Source: JANOYJ01 sp963792485
Lineage (GTDB): Bacteria > Pseudomonadota > Alphaproteobacteria > Rhizobiales > Rhizobiaceae
Assembly (NCBI GenBank): GCA_963792485.1
Contig: CAWBWL010000013.1
Span: forward strand, 62,001-126,000
Direction: 5' to 3'
DNA length: 64,000 nucleotides
Part shown: positions 27,691-36,937 of the stretch, piece by piece
Numbering within the stretch: position 1 is the stretch's first letter
Layout of the letters: the number at the start of each line of letters is the position of its first letter
The notes under the pieces: generated by a model
Told to the model about the DNA's origin: nothing
Database searches by the model: none
What the model saw: the letters and a program-made list of their open reading frames with translations, nothing else
Made by a program: the position numbers and the translations under genes

Positions 27691-27717
27691 AAAGACCCGG
27701 CTTTGTCCGGGTCTTTT
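27691..27717 (+). terminator. Rho-independent terminator of carD
   Basis: AAAGACCCGG-CTTTGT-CCGGGTCTTT folds into a nearly perfect hairpin and ends in a T run. It separates carD from the repeat element that follows. Confidence 0.92.
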
Positions 27718-27729
27718 TCATTATGTTCA

Positions 27730-27892
27730 TTAGAGCGCCGAACGTTCAAATGAAATCACCCGGACTTGTCCTTCCGCGCCCCGGACTTTGTCGCGCGATA
27801 CTCACGGTGCTCGCACCGCATCGCATCACGCTCCGCGCCGGGACGTGGAATTCCGGCGTCCGGACGATTCCATTTGAACGTTCGGCGCTCTA
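27730..27892. repeat. 163-bp MITE-like imperfect palindrome
   Basis: The ends are a perfect 23-bp inverted repeat starting TTAGAGCGCCGAACGTTC, and homology between the arms continues with mismatches to a central GGTGC-TC-GCACC hairpin at 27806-27817. The symmetry centre (27811) coincides with the midpoint of the end repeats, so the whole unit is one palindrome. It has no coding capacity of note. Its size, position between carD and rpoH, and TTAGAGCG ends resemble palindromic intergenic elements of Rhizobiales (RIME-like). No transposase is seen. Confidence 0.8.
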
Positions 27893-27956
27893 ATTCCAAT
27901 CCGAATCCTCAGACCCCCCGTAAACGCTTTCGAAGCCTGCCTTACGGAGCCGTGTC

Positions 27957-28829
27957 ATGGGAGCTCGTCAGTCACAGAATGAAATGGTTCGCGTGGCCAT
28001 GCGCGTGCCGCTGCTCGAGCGCGCGGAGGAACACGACCTTGCGGTTCGCTGGAAAGAGTTCAACGACCAGCAGGCGATGAACAAGATCGTCACCGCGCAT
28101 ATGCGGCTGGTTATCTCAATGGCGTCCAAGTTCCGCAATTTCGGGCTTCCGATCAGTGACATCATCCAGGAGGGCCATATTGGTTTGCTGGAAGCTGTCA
28201 GCCGGTTTGAGCCGGAGCGCGATGTGCGGTTTTCGACTTACGCCACCTGGTGGATACGCGCCTCAATCCAGGATTATGTGCTGCGCAACTGGTCGATCGT
28301 GCGGGGTGGGACGAGTTCGACGCAGAAGGCCCTGTTCTTCAATCTGCGCCGTCTGCGCGCCCGTCTGGCAAACGGACACGAGCAGCTCTCTGAGCACGTG
28401 ATCTTCAAGAACATTTCCGAGACTCTCGGAGTGTCGCAGAAAGACGTGGAGCTGATGAACCACCGGCTCTCAGCGCCGGACACATCCTTGCAGGCGCCTG
28501 TCGGAAATGATGACGACAATGGCGCGGCCAAGATGGATTTCCTCGTCGATAATGCACCATTGCCAGACAAAATCGCGGCGGACGCCATTGATGATGAGCG
28601 CCGCCATAATTGGGTTTCCAGCGCGCTGGGCGTTTTGGACCATCGTGAGCTGTTCATCATCAAGGAGCGGCGGCTGAGCGAAGACGGGGCAACGCTTGAG
28701 GATTTGGGCACAAAGCTCGGAATATCAAAGGAGCGGGTGCGTCAGCTTGAAGGCCGCGCGCTTGAGAAGCTTAAGAGCGCATTGGTTAAAGCCGATCACC
28801 AACTTGCTCTGGATGCTGCCGGCGCGTGA
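27957..28829 (+). CDS. rpoH: RNA polymerase sigma-32-type factor RpoH
   Basis: A 290-residue sigma-70-family factor. Region 2 reads HMRLVISMASKFRNFGLPISDIIQEGHIGLLEAV and FSTYATWWIRASIQDYVLRNWSIVR. The RpoH box QKALFFNLRRLRARL, specific for heat-shock sigma factors, is at about residue 122. Region 4.2 is ISKERVRQLEGRALEKL. ACGGAGCC precedes the ATG at 27957. Many Hyphomicrobiales have two rpoH genes; position next to carD/fdxA suggests the RpoH2 type, concerned with oxidative and general stress, but this is inferred. Confidence 0.92.
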   Translation: MGARQSQNEMVRVAMRVPLLERAEEHDLAVRWKEFNDQQAMNKIVTAHMRLVISMASKFRNFGLPISDIIQEGHIGLLEAVSRFEPERDVRFSTYATWWIRASIQDYVLRNWSIVRGGTSSTQKALFFNLRRLRARLANGHEQLSEHVIFKNISETLGVSQKDVELMNHRLSAPDTSLQAPVGNDDDNGAAKMDFLVDNAPLPDKIAADAIDDERRHNWVSSALGVLDHRELFIIKERRLSEDGATLEDLGTKLGISKERVRQLEGRALEKLKSALVKADHQLALDAAGA

Positions 28830-28834
28830 CGGCG

Positions 28835-30364
28835 CTATTTGTCGGTGACGATCTTGACCTGAGAGCCGACTGACACCGTGCCGCCTGCTGACAATCCATT
28901 GAGCAAGCGGAACAATTCCTGCGGCCGCTCTGTTCCCACCATCTGTGCGGAGAGCGAGCCAATTGTATCGCCAGGCTGAACCGAAATCACCCGAATTCGC
29001 GTCGGTTTAAGCGCGCGGCGCTCCGCGTCTGACAGTGCTGTGAAACTCGACGTGACGGCGCTCGCCACCTCCGCAACGCCCTTGGCTGTTGCGGGCGCGG
29101 CGGTGAGGAAACGGTAGACGCGCCCGTCCACGCGCAAAACGGTGATGTGGAACTGCCAGCGTTCGGCCTGGGCAGAGCCCATCGCCGCTTCAATGCCGTT
29201 GACGGTCGTCGCAATCACGCTGGCTTCTATGAGCCCTGCCACCCAGCCGGATTTGACGTAGTCGGTCAGCGGCAAGGTGCGGTCGACATCAACGCCGTCA
29301 AAACGGATGGCGAACTCGTTCGGCCCGGCGGCAAGCACCGCATCCTTGTTGTTTTCAATTGTATAGCCGGCCGGAACCTGGAACTTGATGCCAAGGCCCG
29401 GGTGCAGGAATTGCCGGGCGCGCACGAAACCTTCCTCGGCGCTGTCACCGAACAACAGCCCGTCAATGCCGCGCAGATAGGCCTCGCGGTCCGTCTCGCC
29501 AATACCAGGCGCGCCGAACAGGCGGGCATGGTTCTTGGCGAGTTCAACGCGCTGCGGCGCGGCCGGGTGCGTGGCCAGAAAGTCGAGACTCATATCGTCA
29601 TTGGTGTTGGCGGCGCGGAAGTCCGTATAGGCGCCGAGCGACTGCAAAAAGCGCGAGGCGGCAAACGGATCATAGCCCGAGCGGCCAAGCGCCTTTATGC
29701 CGATGGCATCGGATTCCAGCTCCTGCTGGCGGGAGAACTGCGCAAGGCTGAGTTTGCCGCGGATCAGCGCCTGACGCCCGGCCTCTTCGTTCTGCAAAAC
29801 CTCAGTCACAACCTGGCTTGCAAGCTTGGCGTCGGCTTCCTTCTTCTGCCGGGCTACGCCATGACGCGCGGTGACATGCGCCATTTCATGCGCGACGACG
29901 GCTGCGAGCTCGGCTGAATCATTGGCAAGCGCAAGCAGCCCGCGCGTCACATAGACATAGCCGCCAGGCAGAGCAAAAGCGTTGACGCTTGGCGAGTTGA
30001 GGATTGTGATCTGGAAGGTCTGATTTGGATCATCGGTGGCCGTCGTCAGCCGCCCGATTGCGCGGGCGATCATGCGCTCCACCTTGGGATCGCTGAATTC
30101 GCCGCCATAGGTGGCAAGGATTTTTGGATGCTGCGCAGCGGCTAGCTTGGCGAAGCGGTCGCCGCGGGCAATCGTGCCGACGACCATGGGATTGTCGGAT
30201 GGGCGCAGGTTTGACGCGATTTCGGGCTGCGGTTTGGCGTCCTCGCCAAGATCCAGCACCTGGCAGCCCGACAGCGCAAGCGCGAGCACTGGACCCGTTG
30301 TGCTTAACAGGGTCTTGCGAAAGAAACCGCTCCGGAATGCCAAATTGCCTGCCTCTTTAGCCAC
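28835..30364 (-). CDS. M48-family metalloprotease lipoprotein with C-terminal LysM-like domain
   Basis: A 509-residue protein. A lipoprotein signal (LALALSGC) places it in the periplasm, attached to a membrane. The M48 zinc protease core has AVVAHEMAHVTARHG (HExxH) and a later Glu ligand in QELESDAIGIKALGRSGYDP. Residues about 455-509 (VISVQPGDTIGSLSAQM...GSQVKIV) form a LysM-like fold that may bind peptidoglycan. The closest known functional analogue is BepA/YfgC, which monitors outer-membrane protein assembly. It is convergent with rpoH (5 bp between stops). Confidence 0.88.
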   Translation of the reverse strand: MAKEAGNLAFRSGFFRKTLLSTTGPVLALALSGCQVLDLGEDAKPQPEIASNLRPSDNPMVVGTIARGDRFAKLAAAQHPKILATYGGEFSDPKVERMIARAIGRLTTATDDPNQTFQITILNSPSVNAFALPGGYVYVTRGLLALANDSAELAAVVAHEMAHVTARHGVARQKKEADAKLASQVVTEVLQNEEAGRQALIRGKLSLAQFSRQQELESDAIGIKALGRSGYDPFAASRFLQSLGAYTDFRAANTNDDMSLDFLATHPAAPQRVELAKNHARLFGAPGIGETDREAYLRGIDGLLFGDSAEEGFVRARQFLHPGLGIKFQVPAGYTIENNKDAVLAAGPNEFAIRFDGVDVDRTLPLTDYVKSGWVAGLIEASVIATTVNGIEAAMGSAQAERWQFHITVLRVDGRVYRFLTAAPATAKGVAEVASAVTSSFTALSDAERRALKPTRIRVISVQPGDTIGSLSAQMVGTERPQELFRLLNGLSAGGTVSVGSQVKIVTDK

Positions 30365-30412
30365 TATAAATCAGGCCGCATCGCATGAGATCATGGCCAA
30401 GTTCGGACCTGA

Positions 30413-31144
30413 CTATCTGATTTGCCCCTGCTCGCCAAGATAGGCGCTGAGCGATGCAAGCTCCTTTCCTTCTAGTAGGGACTTCAACGGACCGAGCGCC
30501 TTGATGGTTCCTTCATCGACAAAGCAAAGATTGGGAGCAATGCGCACCATCTCGACGGGGTGATGGGTGACGATCAGCACCGTCATGCGCCGCTCCGCCT
30601 GCAGTTCACCGACAAGTTCCGTCATCTCCTGCCGCAGGCCGGGGCCGAGCGAGGCAAACGGCTCGTCCAAGAGCAGAATTGGCCGGTCTTGCACCAGGAC
30701 CCGCGCCAAAGCCACCCGCTGGCGCTCGCCGCCGGACAGCTCTTCGGGCAGACGTCTCAGTTTGTCCGCCATGCCGACACGCGCGAGGCTCGCCTGGATA
30801 CGCGCCTCACCATCCGGCGCGATCTTGAGGGAGGGCGATATGCCGAGCGCGACATTGTCACGCACTGACAGATGCGCGAACAGATTGTGCTCCTGAAACA
30901 GGAAGGACACGGGCCGCTGCGAAGGGGGCAGATTTGTCACATCTTTTCCAAGAAGGTGAATTGAGCCGCTTTCAGGCGCTTCAAAACCGGCAATCAGATT
31001 GAGAAGCGTTGTCTTGCCTGAGCCGCTTGGCCCGGTCACAGCGGTAATGGACGCTGCCGCAAACGCTGCGTCAAACTGCACGCGTGTCTCGGCATAGCCA
31101 AACGAGACGTTTCTCAAGCGGATGCCGGGGGCTGCTTCACTCAT
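30413..31144 (-). CDS. thiQ: Thiamine ABC transporter ATP-binding protein ThiQ
   Basis: An ATPase of 243 residues from the ATG at 31144, which overlaps the thiP stop by 8 bp; an upstream in-frame ATG lies inside thiP and is less likely. Walker A is GPSGSGKTT, the signature LSGGERQRVALARVL, Walker B ILLLDEPFASLGPGLRQ and the switch VTHHPVEM. The short single-domain form without a TOBE extension matches ThiQ. It is the last gene of the riboswitch-controlled thiBPQ operon. Confidence 0.9.
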   Translation of the reverse strand: MSEAAPGIRLRNVSFGYAETRVQFDAAFAAASITAVTGPSGSGKTTLLNLIAGFEAPESGSIHLLGKDVTNLPPSQRPVSFLFQEHNLFAHLSVRDNVALGISPSLKIAPDGEARIQASLARVGMADKLRRLPEELSGGERQRVALARVLVQDRPILLLDEPFASLGPGLRQEMTELVGELQAERRMTVLIVTHHPVEMVRIAPNLCFVDEGTIKALGPLKSLLEGKELASLSAYLGEQGQIR

Positions 31145-32732
31145 TAGCGTTCTTGCCTTGCAGCCACTGGAACACAAAAGTCAGCAGCATTGTCAAAATG
31201 AGAAGATAAAGCGCAATCGCTGACGCATCTGCGCTGCGGTATGCGCCCATTTTGGCGAATAGCAGAGCCGGCAAGGTCTGCACCGCGTCGCTGCCGAACA
31301 GTGCGATAACGCCGAGATCACCGAGCGACAGAACCATGGCAAACAAGAATGCCATGAAAAGCGGACGTTTGAGCGCGGGCAGGTCGATCAGCCGCATCTT
31401 GTGGAAGCCACGCATGCCAAGCGACTGCGCCAGCCGGTCATTGCGCTTTGCGGAAGCGGCGATTGACGGCTCCAGGATGCGAACGCAGAACGGAAGCGCC
31501 ATCAGGACATTGGCGGCCACCACGACCAGCGCTGCGGCCTGATACGGATTGCCGAATTTTGATGCGAGAATGAACCAGCCGACTCCCAGCACGAGAGGTG
31601 GGAAAGCGAGAGACAGATTGGGCGCTAATGTGAAAACGCCTTGATGTCCGCGCGCAACCTTTGCTGCGAAGGCTCCGTAAGTTTGGGCGGCCGCGCACAT
31701 GCAGGCGATGCTCGCGCTCAAGATTGAGACCCAGAGACTGGTGAAGAGCGTCTGCATGAATATGGGTGACATCAATATTGCCATATGCTCTGCGTTGGCC
31801 CCGCTGACAAACACGGCGGCAATCGGCGCCGCGATGAAAAGCGCGGCGGCGCTGATCAGGAGAATTGCCGGCAGTCTCCAGATTGCCGCCAGCTTTCCAT
31901 AGCGGCGGCGGCGCAAGTTGTGCATCAATGGTGACGCTGGATCGGTGCCAAACCGGTTCAGCGCCAACAATAAGGTGATGACCACGCCAAGCTGAACGAG
32001 AGTCAGCGCCGCAGCAAGGCCCGGATCAAAATCATAGGTGAGCGCCTGATAGATTGCCACTTCAATGGTCGTTGCGGACGGCCCGCCGCCAAGCACCAGC
32101 ACGATTGAGAAAGACGTGACGCACAGCATGAAAACAAGGCCCGCAATGCCCGGAAGCGCCTGGCGGGTGACCGGCCAGAACAAGAGCCTGAAATGACCAA
32201 AAACAGACATGCGCAAAGATTCCGCCAGTTTCCAATGCGCTTCGGGAATTTGGTCAGTCACGTTGATGATCAGCCGTATGGCGAGCGGCATGTTGAAAAA
32301 CACATGCGCCAGCAAGATGCCGCCAAGACCGTAAATGTCCGGTGACCAAGACAAGCCTGTTGCGCCAAGGACATGCGTCAGAAGCCCGTTGCGGCCGAAC
32401 AGTGACAGCAGAGCCATCACCCCGATGATGGCCGGCACAGAAAGCGGCAGAGCAAAGAGTGCCAAAATAAATTTGCGCCCTGCGAACGCTCCGAGCTGAT
32501 CAAGGGCGAATGCCACTGGCACGGCAAGCGCAACAGACAAAAGAGTGGACAACCCGGCTTGCAGCAGCGTGAACCGCAACACGCTCCAGAGCCGGTCCAG
32601 CTCGACCGAGCTGATCGAACTGAAGCCTGATGCAAGAACCGTCAGCAGTGCGGCGCCAGCAACAAGCGCAATGAGCCCAAGCGCGGCATAGCCGCGCGAG
32701 AGTCTACCGCTGTTGTAGAAATTCGGACTCAT
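31137..32732 (-). CDS. thiP: Thiamine/thiamine pyrophosphate ABC permease ThiP
   Basis: A 531-residue inner-membrane protein made of two fused permease modules, about twelve hydrophobic helices. The first has the WKLAESLRMSVFGHFRLLFWPV docking loop and the second RLAQSLGMRGFHKMRLIDLP. The duplicated form, the neighbours thiB and thiQ and the TPP riboswitch upstream identify it as ThiP. It imports thiamine and its phosphates from the periplasm. It follows thiB by 10 bp. Confidence 0.92.
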   Translation of the reverse strand: MSPNFYNSGRLSRGYAALGLIALVAGAALLTVLASGFSSISSVELDRLWSVLRFTLLQAGLSTLLSVALAVPVAFALDQLGAFAGRKFILALFALPLSVPAIIGVMALLSLFGRNGLLTHVLGATGLSWSPDIYGLGGILLAHVFFNMPLAIRLIINVTDQIPEAHWKLAESLRMSVFGHFRLLFWPVTRQALPGIAGLVFMLCVTSFSIVLVLGGGPSATTIEVAIYQALTYDFDPGLAAALTLVQLGVVITLLLALNRFGTDPASPLMHNLRRRRYGKLAAIWRLPAILLISAAALFIAAPIAAVFVSGANAEHMAILMSPIFMQTLFTSLWVSILSASIACMCAAAQTYGAFAAKVARGHQGVFTLAPNLSLAFPPLVLGVGWFILASKFGNPYQAAALVVVAANVLMALPFCVRILEPSIAASAKRNDRLAQSLGMRGFHKMRLIDLPALKRPLFMAFLFAMVLSLGDLGVIALFGSDAVQTLPALLFAKMGAYRSADASAIALYLLILTMLLTFVFQWLQGKNANE

Positions 32733-32742
32733 CGCACCTGGA

Positions 32743-33738
32743 TCACTTACCGAGTGCCATCAGCCATTCGTCGATCCACGCTTTGCGCTTTGCCGCCACT
32801 TCCTGGGGGGAAAAGAGAAACGTTTTTGACGGCGATACCAGTTTGTCAAAGGCCGCATTTAGCGCAGCCGAAGTTTTTGCTGCCGGCAGCATCCAGTTGG
32901 TTTCTGGAATGATGTCCTGAAAGGCCGGGCTGATCATGAAAGCCAGGAACTGTTCGGCAAGCGGATTGGCCGCGCCCTTTTTGGTCTGCGCCGCGACCTC
33001 GATCTGAAGATAGTGGCCTTCAGAAAACGCCGCTGCTTTATAGCGCTCCGTGTTTTCGGCGACCATGTGGTAGGTGGGCGATGTCGTGTAGGACAGGACC
33101 ATCTCCGCCTCGCCCTTGGTGAACAGGCCGTAGCTCTCGCTCCAGCCAGGCGTCACGGTCAGAATGCGCGGCCGCAGCTGTTTCCATGCGTCTCCAGCCT
33201 TGTCGCCATAAACCGACTTCATCCAGAGCATAAGCCCAAGCCCAGGCGTCGAGGTGCGCGGGTCCTGGATGACGATCTTCTGCGCCGGATCGCCCTCGAC
33301 TAGCTCCTTGAGGCTGGCAGGCGGAGTTTTGACTTTCTCGCTGTCGTAGATGACGGCGAAATGGGCGTAGTCGAACGGCACAAAAACACTGTCTTTGTAG
33401 TCTGCGGGAACGCTGAGGCTCGAAAGATCCAGCCCGTGCGGCGCGAAAAGCCCCGTGGCATTGGCTTCCGCCGTCAAGTTCGTGTCAAGGCCGAGCACGA
33501 TGTCCGCGTCTGCCTTCTCGCCTTCAAGCTTCAGCCGGTTGAGAATGGCGACGCCGTCGGCGACGGAGACAAATTCGAGGTCGCACTTGCACTCAACCTC
33601 AAACGCGGCCTCGACTTTCGGTCCTGGCCCCCAGTCGGCGGTGAAGCTTTCATAGGTGTAGACGGTGAGCTTGCCCGCCGCGAGCGCGGGCGAAAGAAGC
33701 GCAATGGATGACAATAGTCCGAGCATGATGGTCCGCAT
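32743..33738 (-). CDS. thiB: Thiamine-binding periplasmic protein ThiB
   Basis: A 331-residue protein with a Sec signal (MRTIMLGLLSSIALLSPALA). The mature start KLTVYTYESFTADWGPGPKVEAAFE is the hallmark of ThiB, followed by LGLDTNLTAEA, FVPFDYAHFAVIYD and TPGLGLMLWMKSVYGDKAGDAW. It captures thiamine or its phosphates for ThiPQ. It is the first gene after the TPP riboswitch, with its start about 57 bases downstream of the aptamer. Confidence 0.95.
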   Translation of the reverse strand: MRTIMLGLLSSIALLSPALAAGKLTVYTYESFTADWGPGPKVEAAFEVECKCDLEFVSVADGVAILNRLKLEGEKADADIVLGLDTNLTAEANATGLFAPHGLDLSSLSVPADYKDSVFVPFDYAHFAVIYDSEKVKTPPASLKELVEGDPAQKIVIQDPRTSTPGLGLMLWMKSVYGDKAGDAWKQLRPRILTVTPGWSESYGLFTKGEAEMVLSYTTSPTYHMVAENTERYKAAAFSEGHYLQIEVAAQTKKGAANPLAEQFLAFMISPAFQDIIPETNWMLPAAKTSAALNAAFDKLVSPSKTFLFSPQEVAAKRKAWIDEWLMALGK

Positions 33739-33795
33739 TCAGTCCTCCTTTTGTCACAGGTGAAGGGGACAGGGCCATCATGGCGTTCTGCCTCT

Positions 33796-33893
33796 AATCC
33801 CTCCGCCGGTATGAGCCGGATCAGGTTCAGCGGGTTGGCGTCGTGAAACTCACTTTGCCTCTCAGCGCCGCCGGTGAAGGCGGGGCACCCCGT
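33796..33893 (-). promoter_or_regulatory. TPP riboswitch (THI element) upstream of thiBPQ
   Basis: On the minus strand the conserved core reads GGGGTGCCC, GCTGAGAGG and then ACCCGCTGAACCTGATCCGG and TCATACCGGCGGAGGGA. These are the two TPP-sensing helices and the thi-box. The enclosing stem ends (CTCTAACGGGG and GGGATTAGAG) pair. Binding of TPP should lower expression of the importer. Confidence 0.95.
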
Positions 33894-33960
33894 TAGAGCG
33901 AGAGAATCATAAGACAGGAGGGGCGCAGGCGCAAGCTGCGGGCTGCGTTGCAAAATCCGC

Positions 33961-34617
33961 ATGGCGCACATACACAGCCGCATGTCCGTCTTCCTCATCC
34001 TCCTCGCCGGCGAACTGACCGTGACATCCCGCCTCAAGCGCCAAATCTTCGGCGCGCGGGTGATCGCGGCGGATTCCGGCATGAAGCACGCAGCCGCGCT
34101 GGGCGTCGAGCCGGAACTGTGGGTCGGCGATTTTGATTCGAGCGATGCCGCCTTGCAGTCGCAGCATCCACATATTCCGCGCCTAGCCTTCCCGGCGGAC
34201 AAGGCTTCCACCGATGGCGACCTGGCCATTGAGGAAGCGTTGCAGCGCGGGGCGACCCGTCTGGTTCTGGTCGGCGCGCTGGGTGGGCGGCGCAGCGACC
34301 ATGCGGCGCATCACCAGATGAAAATGCTTGCGCTGGCGCAGCGCGGGATTGATGTCCTTCTGACCAGCGGCGATGAGGAGGCGTGGCCGCTCAGACAAGG
34401 GCGTCAGGCTCTCGATCTACCAAATGGAACCATATTCAGTGTTATCGCATTTGAGACCTTGAAGGGATTGTCACTGGAGGGCGTGCGCTGGCAGCTCGAC
34501 AATGCGGATGTGGATTTTGGATCGTCGCTCACAGTCTCCAACGAAGTGACGGGAGCGTTTTTTGCCTCAATTCGGACGGGTAGAGCGGCGATATTGGCTC
34601 GTCCGCCCGTGTCTTGA
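33961..34617 (+). CDS. Thiamine diphosphokinase
   Basis: A 218-residue thiamine pyrophosphokinase that converts thiamine to TPP with ATP. It shows LILLAGELTVT, VIAADSGMKHAAALGVEPELWVGDFDS (the acidic catalytic region) and KASTDGDLAIEEAL with the DxD-type metal site, followed by LVGALGGRRSDH. It is divergent from thiBPQ, with the riboswitch lying only on the thiB side. Together they form a thiamine salvage unit. The C-terminal domain (WQLDNADVDFGSSLTVSNEV) binds thiamine in the family. Confidence 0.9.
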   Translation: MAHIHSRMSVFLILLAGELTVTSRLKRQIFGARVIAADSGMKHAAALGVEPELWVGDFDSSDAALQSQHPHIPRLAFPADKASTDGDLAIEEALQRGATRLVLVGALGGRRSDHAAHHQMKMLALAQRGIDVLLTSGDEEAWPLRQGRQALDLPNGTIFSVIAFETLKGLSLEGVRWQLDNADVDFGSSLTVSNEVTGAFFASIRTGRAAILARPPVS

Positions 34618-34699
34618 CAGGTCGCGAAGTTACCACTGTGCGGCCACAAATTATGTGTTACAAAACGCCATAGGGGCGTGAAACATCGGAGAGTACCAT

Positions 34700-34975
34700 A
34701 TGAAAAAGATTGCAATTGCCACTTTTGCCGCAGTGCTTGCCTTTGGCGCTGCCGGCTGCACAACAACTGAACAGCGCGCCGCGGGCGGCGGTCTCGCCGG
34801 TGCCGGCGCTGGCGCCTTGATTGGCGGTCTGGCGACAGGAACGACCAAGGGTGCGCTCGTTGGCGCAGCCATAGGCGGTGCGACTGGCGTTCTCATCGGT
34901 GTTGCAACCACGCCCGGCTATTGCCGTTATCGCGACTCGCGCGGCCGCATCTATGAAGCGCGCGGAAATTGTTGA
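34700..34975 (+). CDS. Small glycine-zipper lipoprotein
   Basis: A 91-residue protein with a lipoprotein signal (LAFGAAGC lipobox) followed by a glycine-zipper segment (GGGLAGAGAGALIGGLATG, GALVGAAIGGATGVLIG). The C-terminal CRYRDSRGRIYEARGNC is a short tail with two Cys that could bond. Similar small zipper lipoproteins are common in alphaproteobacterial outer membranes; the function is unknown. GGAGAG lies before the ATG. Confidence 0.8.
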   Translation: MKKIAIATFAAVLAFGAAGCTTTEQRAAGGGLAGAGAGALIGGLATGTTKGALVGAAIGGATGVLIGVATTPGYCRYRDSRGRIYEARGNC

Positions 34976-35036
34976 CGCTTGACCCGGCGCGTGTGCTGGT
35001 TCAATCAGGCTGCACTTGTAATGATGTGCACACTGA

Positions 35037-36842
35037 ATGGCCCCGCCGCTTCTTAAACTTGACCAGATTCAACTGACATTTGGCGGAACTCCGCTCCTTG
35101 AAGGAGCGGAGTTTTCCGTTTCAAGCGGCGACAGGATCGCGCTTGTCGGGCGCAACGGATCGGGCAAGTCAACCCTCTTGAAAATCGCCGCCGGTTTTAT
35201 TGAGCCGGCCAGCGGCGACGTGTTCAAACATCCGGGCGCGACGGTGCGTTATCTGCCGCAGGCGCCGGACTTCAACGGGTTCGCGAGCGTGCGCGCCTAT
35301 GTTGAGGCGGGGCTCGGGCCCACGGACGACATCCACCGCGTCACGCATCTTCTTGAAAACCTCAAACTCTCCGGCGATGAAGACCCCGCCACCTTGTCAG
35401 GCGGCGAGGCGCGGCGCGCGGCGCTGGCCAAAGTGCTGGCGCCGGAGCCGGACATTCTGCTGCTGGATGAGCCGACCAATCATCTTGATCTTCCGACAAT
35501 CGAATGGCTGGAAAGCGAGATTGCCGGGCTGCGCTCTGCCGTCGTTCTCATTTCGCATGACCGCCGCTTCCTTGAAAACGTCACCAACACTACAGTCTGG
35601 CTCGACCGGGGCGCCACACGCCGCCTGAGCAAGGGCTTCGCCGCATTTGAGGAATGGCGCGACAAACTTCTGGAAGATGAAGAACTTGAACTGCACAAGC
35701 TTGGCCGCCAAATCCTGCGCGAGGAGCATTGGGTGCGCTACGGAGTCACCGCGCGGCGCAAGCGCAACATGCGGCGCATGGGGGAACTTGCGGATCTGCG
35801 CCAAAAACTGAAGTCGCACCGCCGCGTTCAAGGCAATGTCGAACTTGCCGCCGCCGATTCGCGCGAGTCGGGGCGCCTCGTGATCGAAGCGAAAAAGATC
35901 AGCAAATCCTATGGCGGGCCGCAGCTCGTCCGCGAGTTTTTCACGCGCATCCAGCGCGGCGACCGCATCGGCATTGTCGGTGAAAACGGCGCAGGCAAGA
36001 CGACGCTCTTGAAAATGCTCATCGGTGAACTCGCGCCGGATTCCGGCACAGTCCGGCACGGCGTCAATCTTGACATTGCGGTCCTTGACCAGAAGAAGGA
36101 GGCGCTTGATCCGGAAGAGACCGTCAGCCATTTTCTCACCGGGGGTCGCGGTGACAATCTCGTCATCAATGGCGAGGAGCGCCATGTCGTCTCCGTCATG
36201 AAAGACTTCCTGTTCCAGCCCGAACAGGCGCGCACGCCGATCCGCGCGCTGTCCGGCGGTGAAAAGGCCCGGCTGTTATTGGCGCGCATTTTGTCCAAGC
36301 CTGCGAACCTGCTGATCCTCGATGAGCCGACGAACGATCTCGACATGGAGACACTCGACCTGTTGCAGGAGCTGGTCTCCGGCTTTCCCGGCACGGTGAT
36401 CCTCATCAGCCATGACCGCGATTTCCTCGACCGCACAGTCACCTCAACGATCGCGCCGGATGGCGCGGGCCGATGGATCGAGTATGCAGGCGGATACGCC
36501 GACATGCTGGCGCAGCGGCGGGAGAGCGCGAAGGAAGCGCAGAAAATAAAGTCAACAGGGGCTTCGCCAGCCGCCAAACTGGAAGCCTCGAAAACCTCAG
36601 CCGCAAAACTCTCCTACAAACAGAAATACGCCCTTGAAACCCTGCCGGCCAAGATCGAAGCGGTGACTTCCGAGGCTGCCGCGCTTGAAGAAAAACTCCA
36701 CGATCCGTCGTTTTTCAACCGGGACCCGAAGGGCTTTGAAAAGGCCACCCAGTCCCTCGAAAAGCTGCGCCATTCCATTGAGGCAATGGAGCATGAATGG
36801 CTGGAGCTGGAGATGCTGAAAGCGGAGTTGGAGGGCGGATAG
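35037..36842 (+). CDS. uup: ABC-F family ATPase (Uup-like)
   Basis: A 601-residue soluble protein with two ABC domains and no membrane segment. Domain 1 has Walker A GRNGSGKST (about residue 38), LSGGEARRAALAKVL and LLLDEPTNHLDLPTIEWLE; domain 2 has GENGAGKTT, LSGGEKARLLLARIL and LILDEPTNDLDMETLDL. The linker and a C-terminal coiled-coil (about residues 530-600) match the Uup subgroup of ABC-F proteins, which act on ribosomes or DNA branch structures. The precise cell role is uncertain. Confidence 0.9.
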   Translation: MAPPLLKLDQIQLTFGGTPLLEGAEFSVSSGDRIALVGRNGSGKSTLLKIAAGFIEPASGDVFKHPGATVRYLPQAPDFNGFASVRAYVEAGLGPTDDIHRVTHLLENLKLSGDEDPATLSGGEARRAALAKVLAPEPDILLLDEPTNHLDLPTIEWLESEIAGLRSAVVLISHDRRFLENVTNTTVWLDRGATRRLSKGFAAFEEWRDKLLEDEELELHKLGRQILREEHWVRYGVTARRKRNMRRMGELADLRQKLKSHRRVQGNVELAAADSRESGRLVIEAKKISKSYGGPQLVREFFTRIQRGDRIGIVGENGAGKTTLLKMLIGELAPDSGTVRHGVNLDIAVLDQKKEALDPEETVSHFLTGGRGDNLVINGEERHVVSVMKDFLFQPEQARTPIRALSGGEKARLLLARILSKPANLLILDEPTNDLDMETLDLLQELVSGFPGTVILISHDRDFLDRTVTSTIAPDGAGRWIEYAGGYADMLAQRRESAKEAQKIKSTGASPAAKLEASKTSAAKLSYKQKYALETLPAKIEAVTSEAAALEEKLHDPSFFNRDPKGFEKATQSLEKLRHSIEAMEHEWLELEMLKAELEGG

Positions 36843-36937
36843 GACCAAGTCTCCCCATCCGCCGAGTCCGCGTCTTGCAGATTCGCGCCGCAAGGAGGAA
36901 AGTCGTAGCGTTGAAATTTATCGGCAGCGAGATTTTC

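Noticed and set aside
29147..29917. A 256-codon plus-strand frame
   Set aside because: It is antisense to the M48 metalloprotease lipoprotein gene, which has clear motifs and signal.
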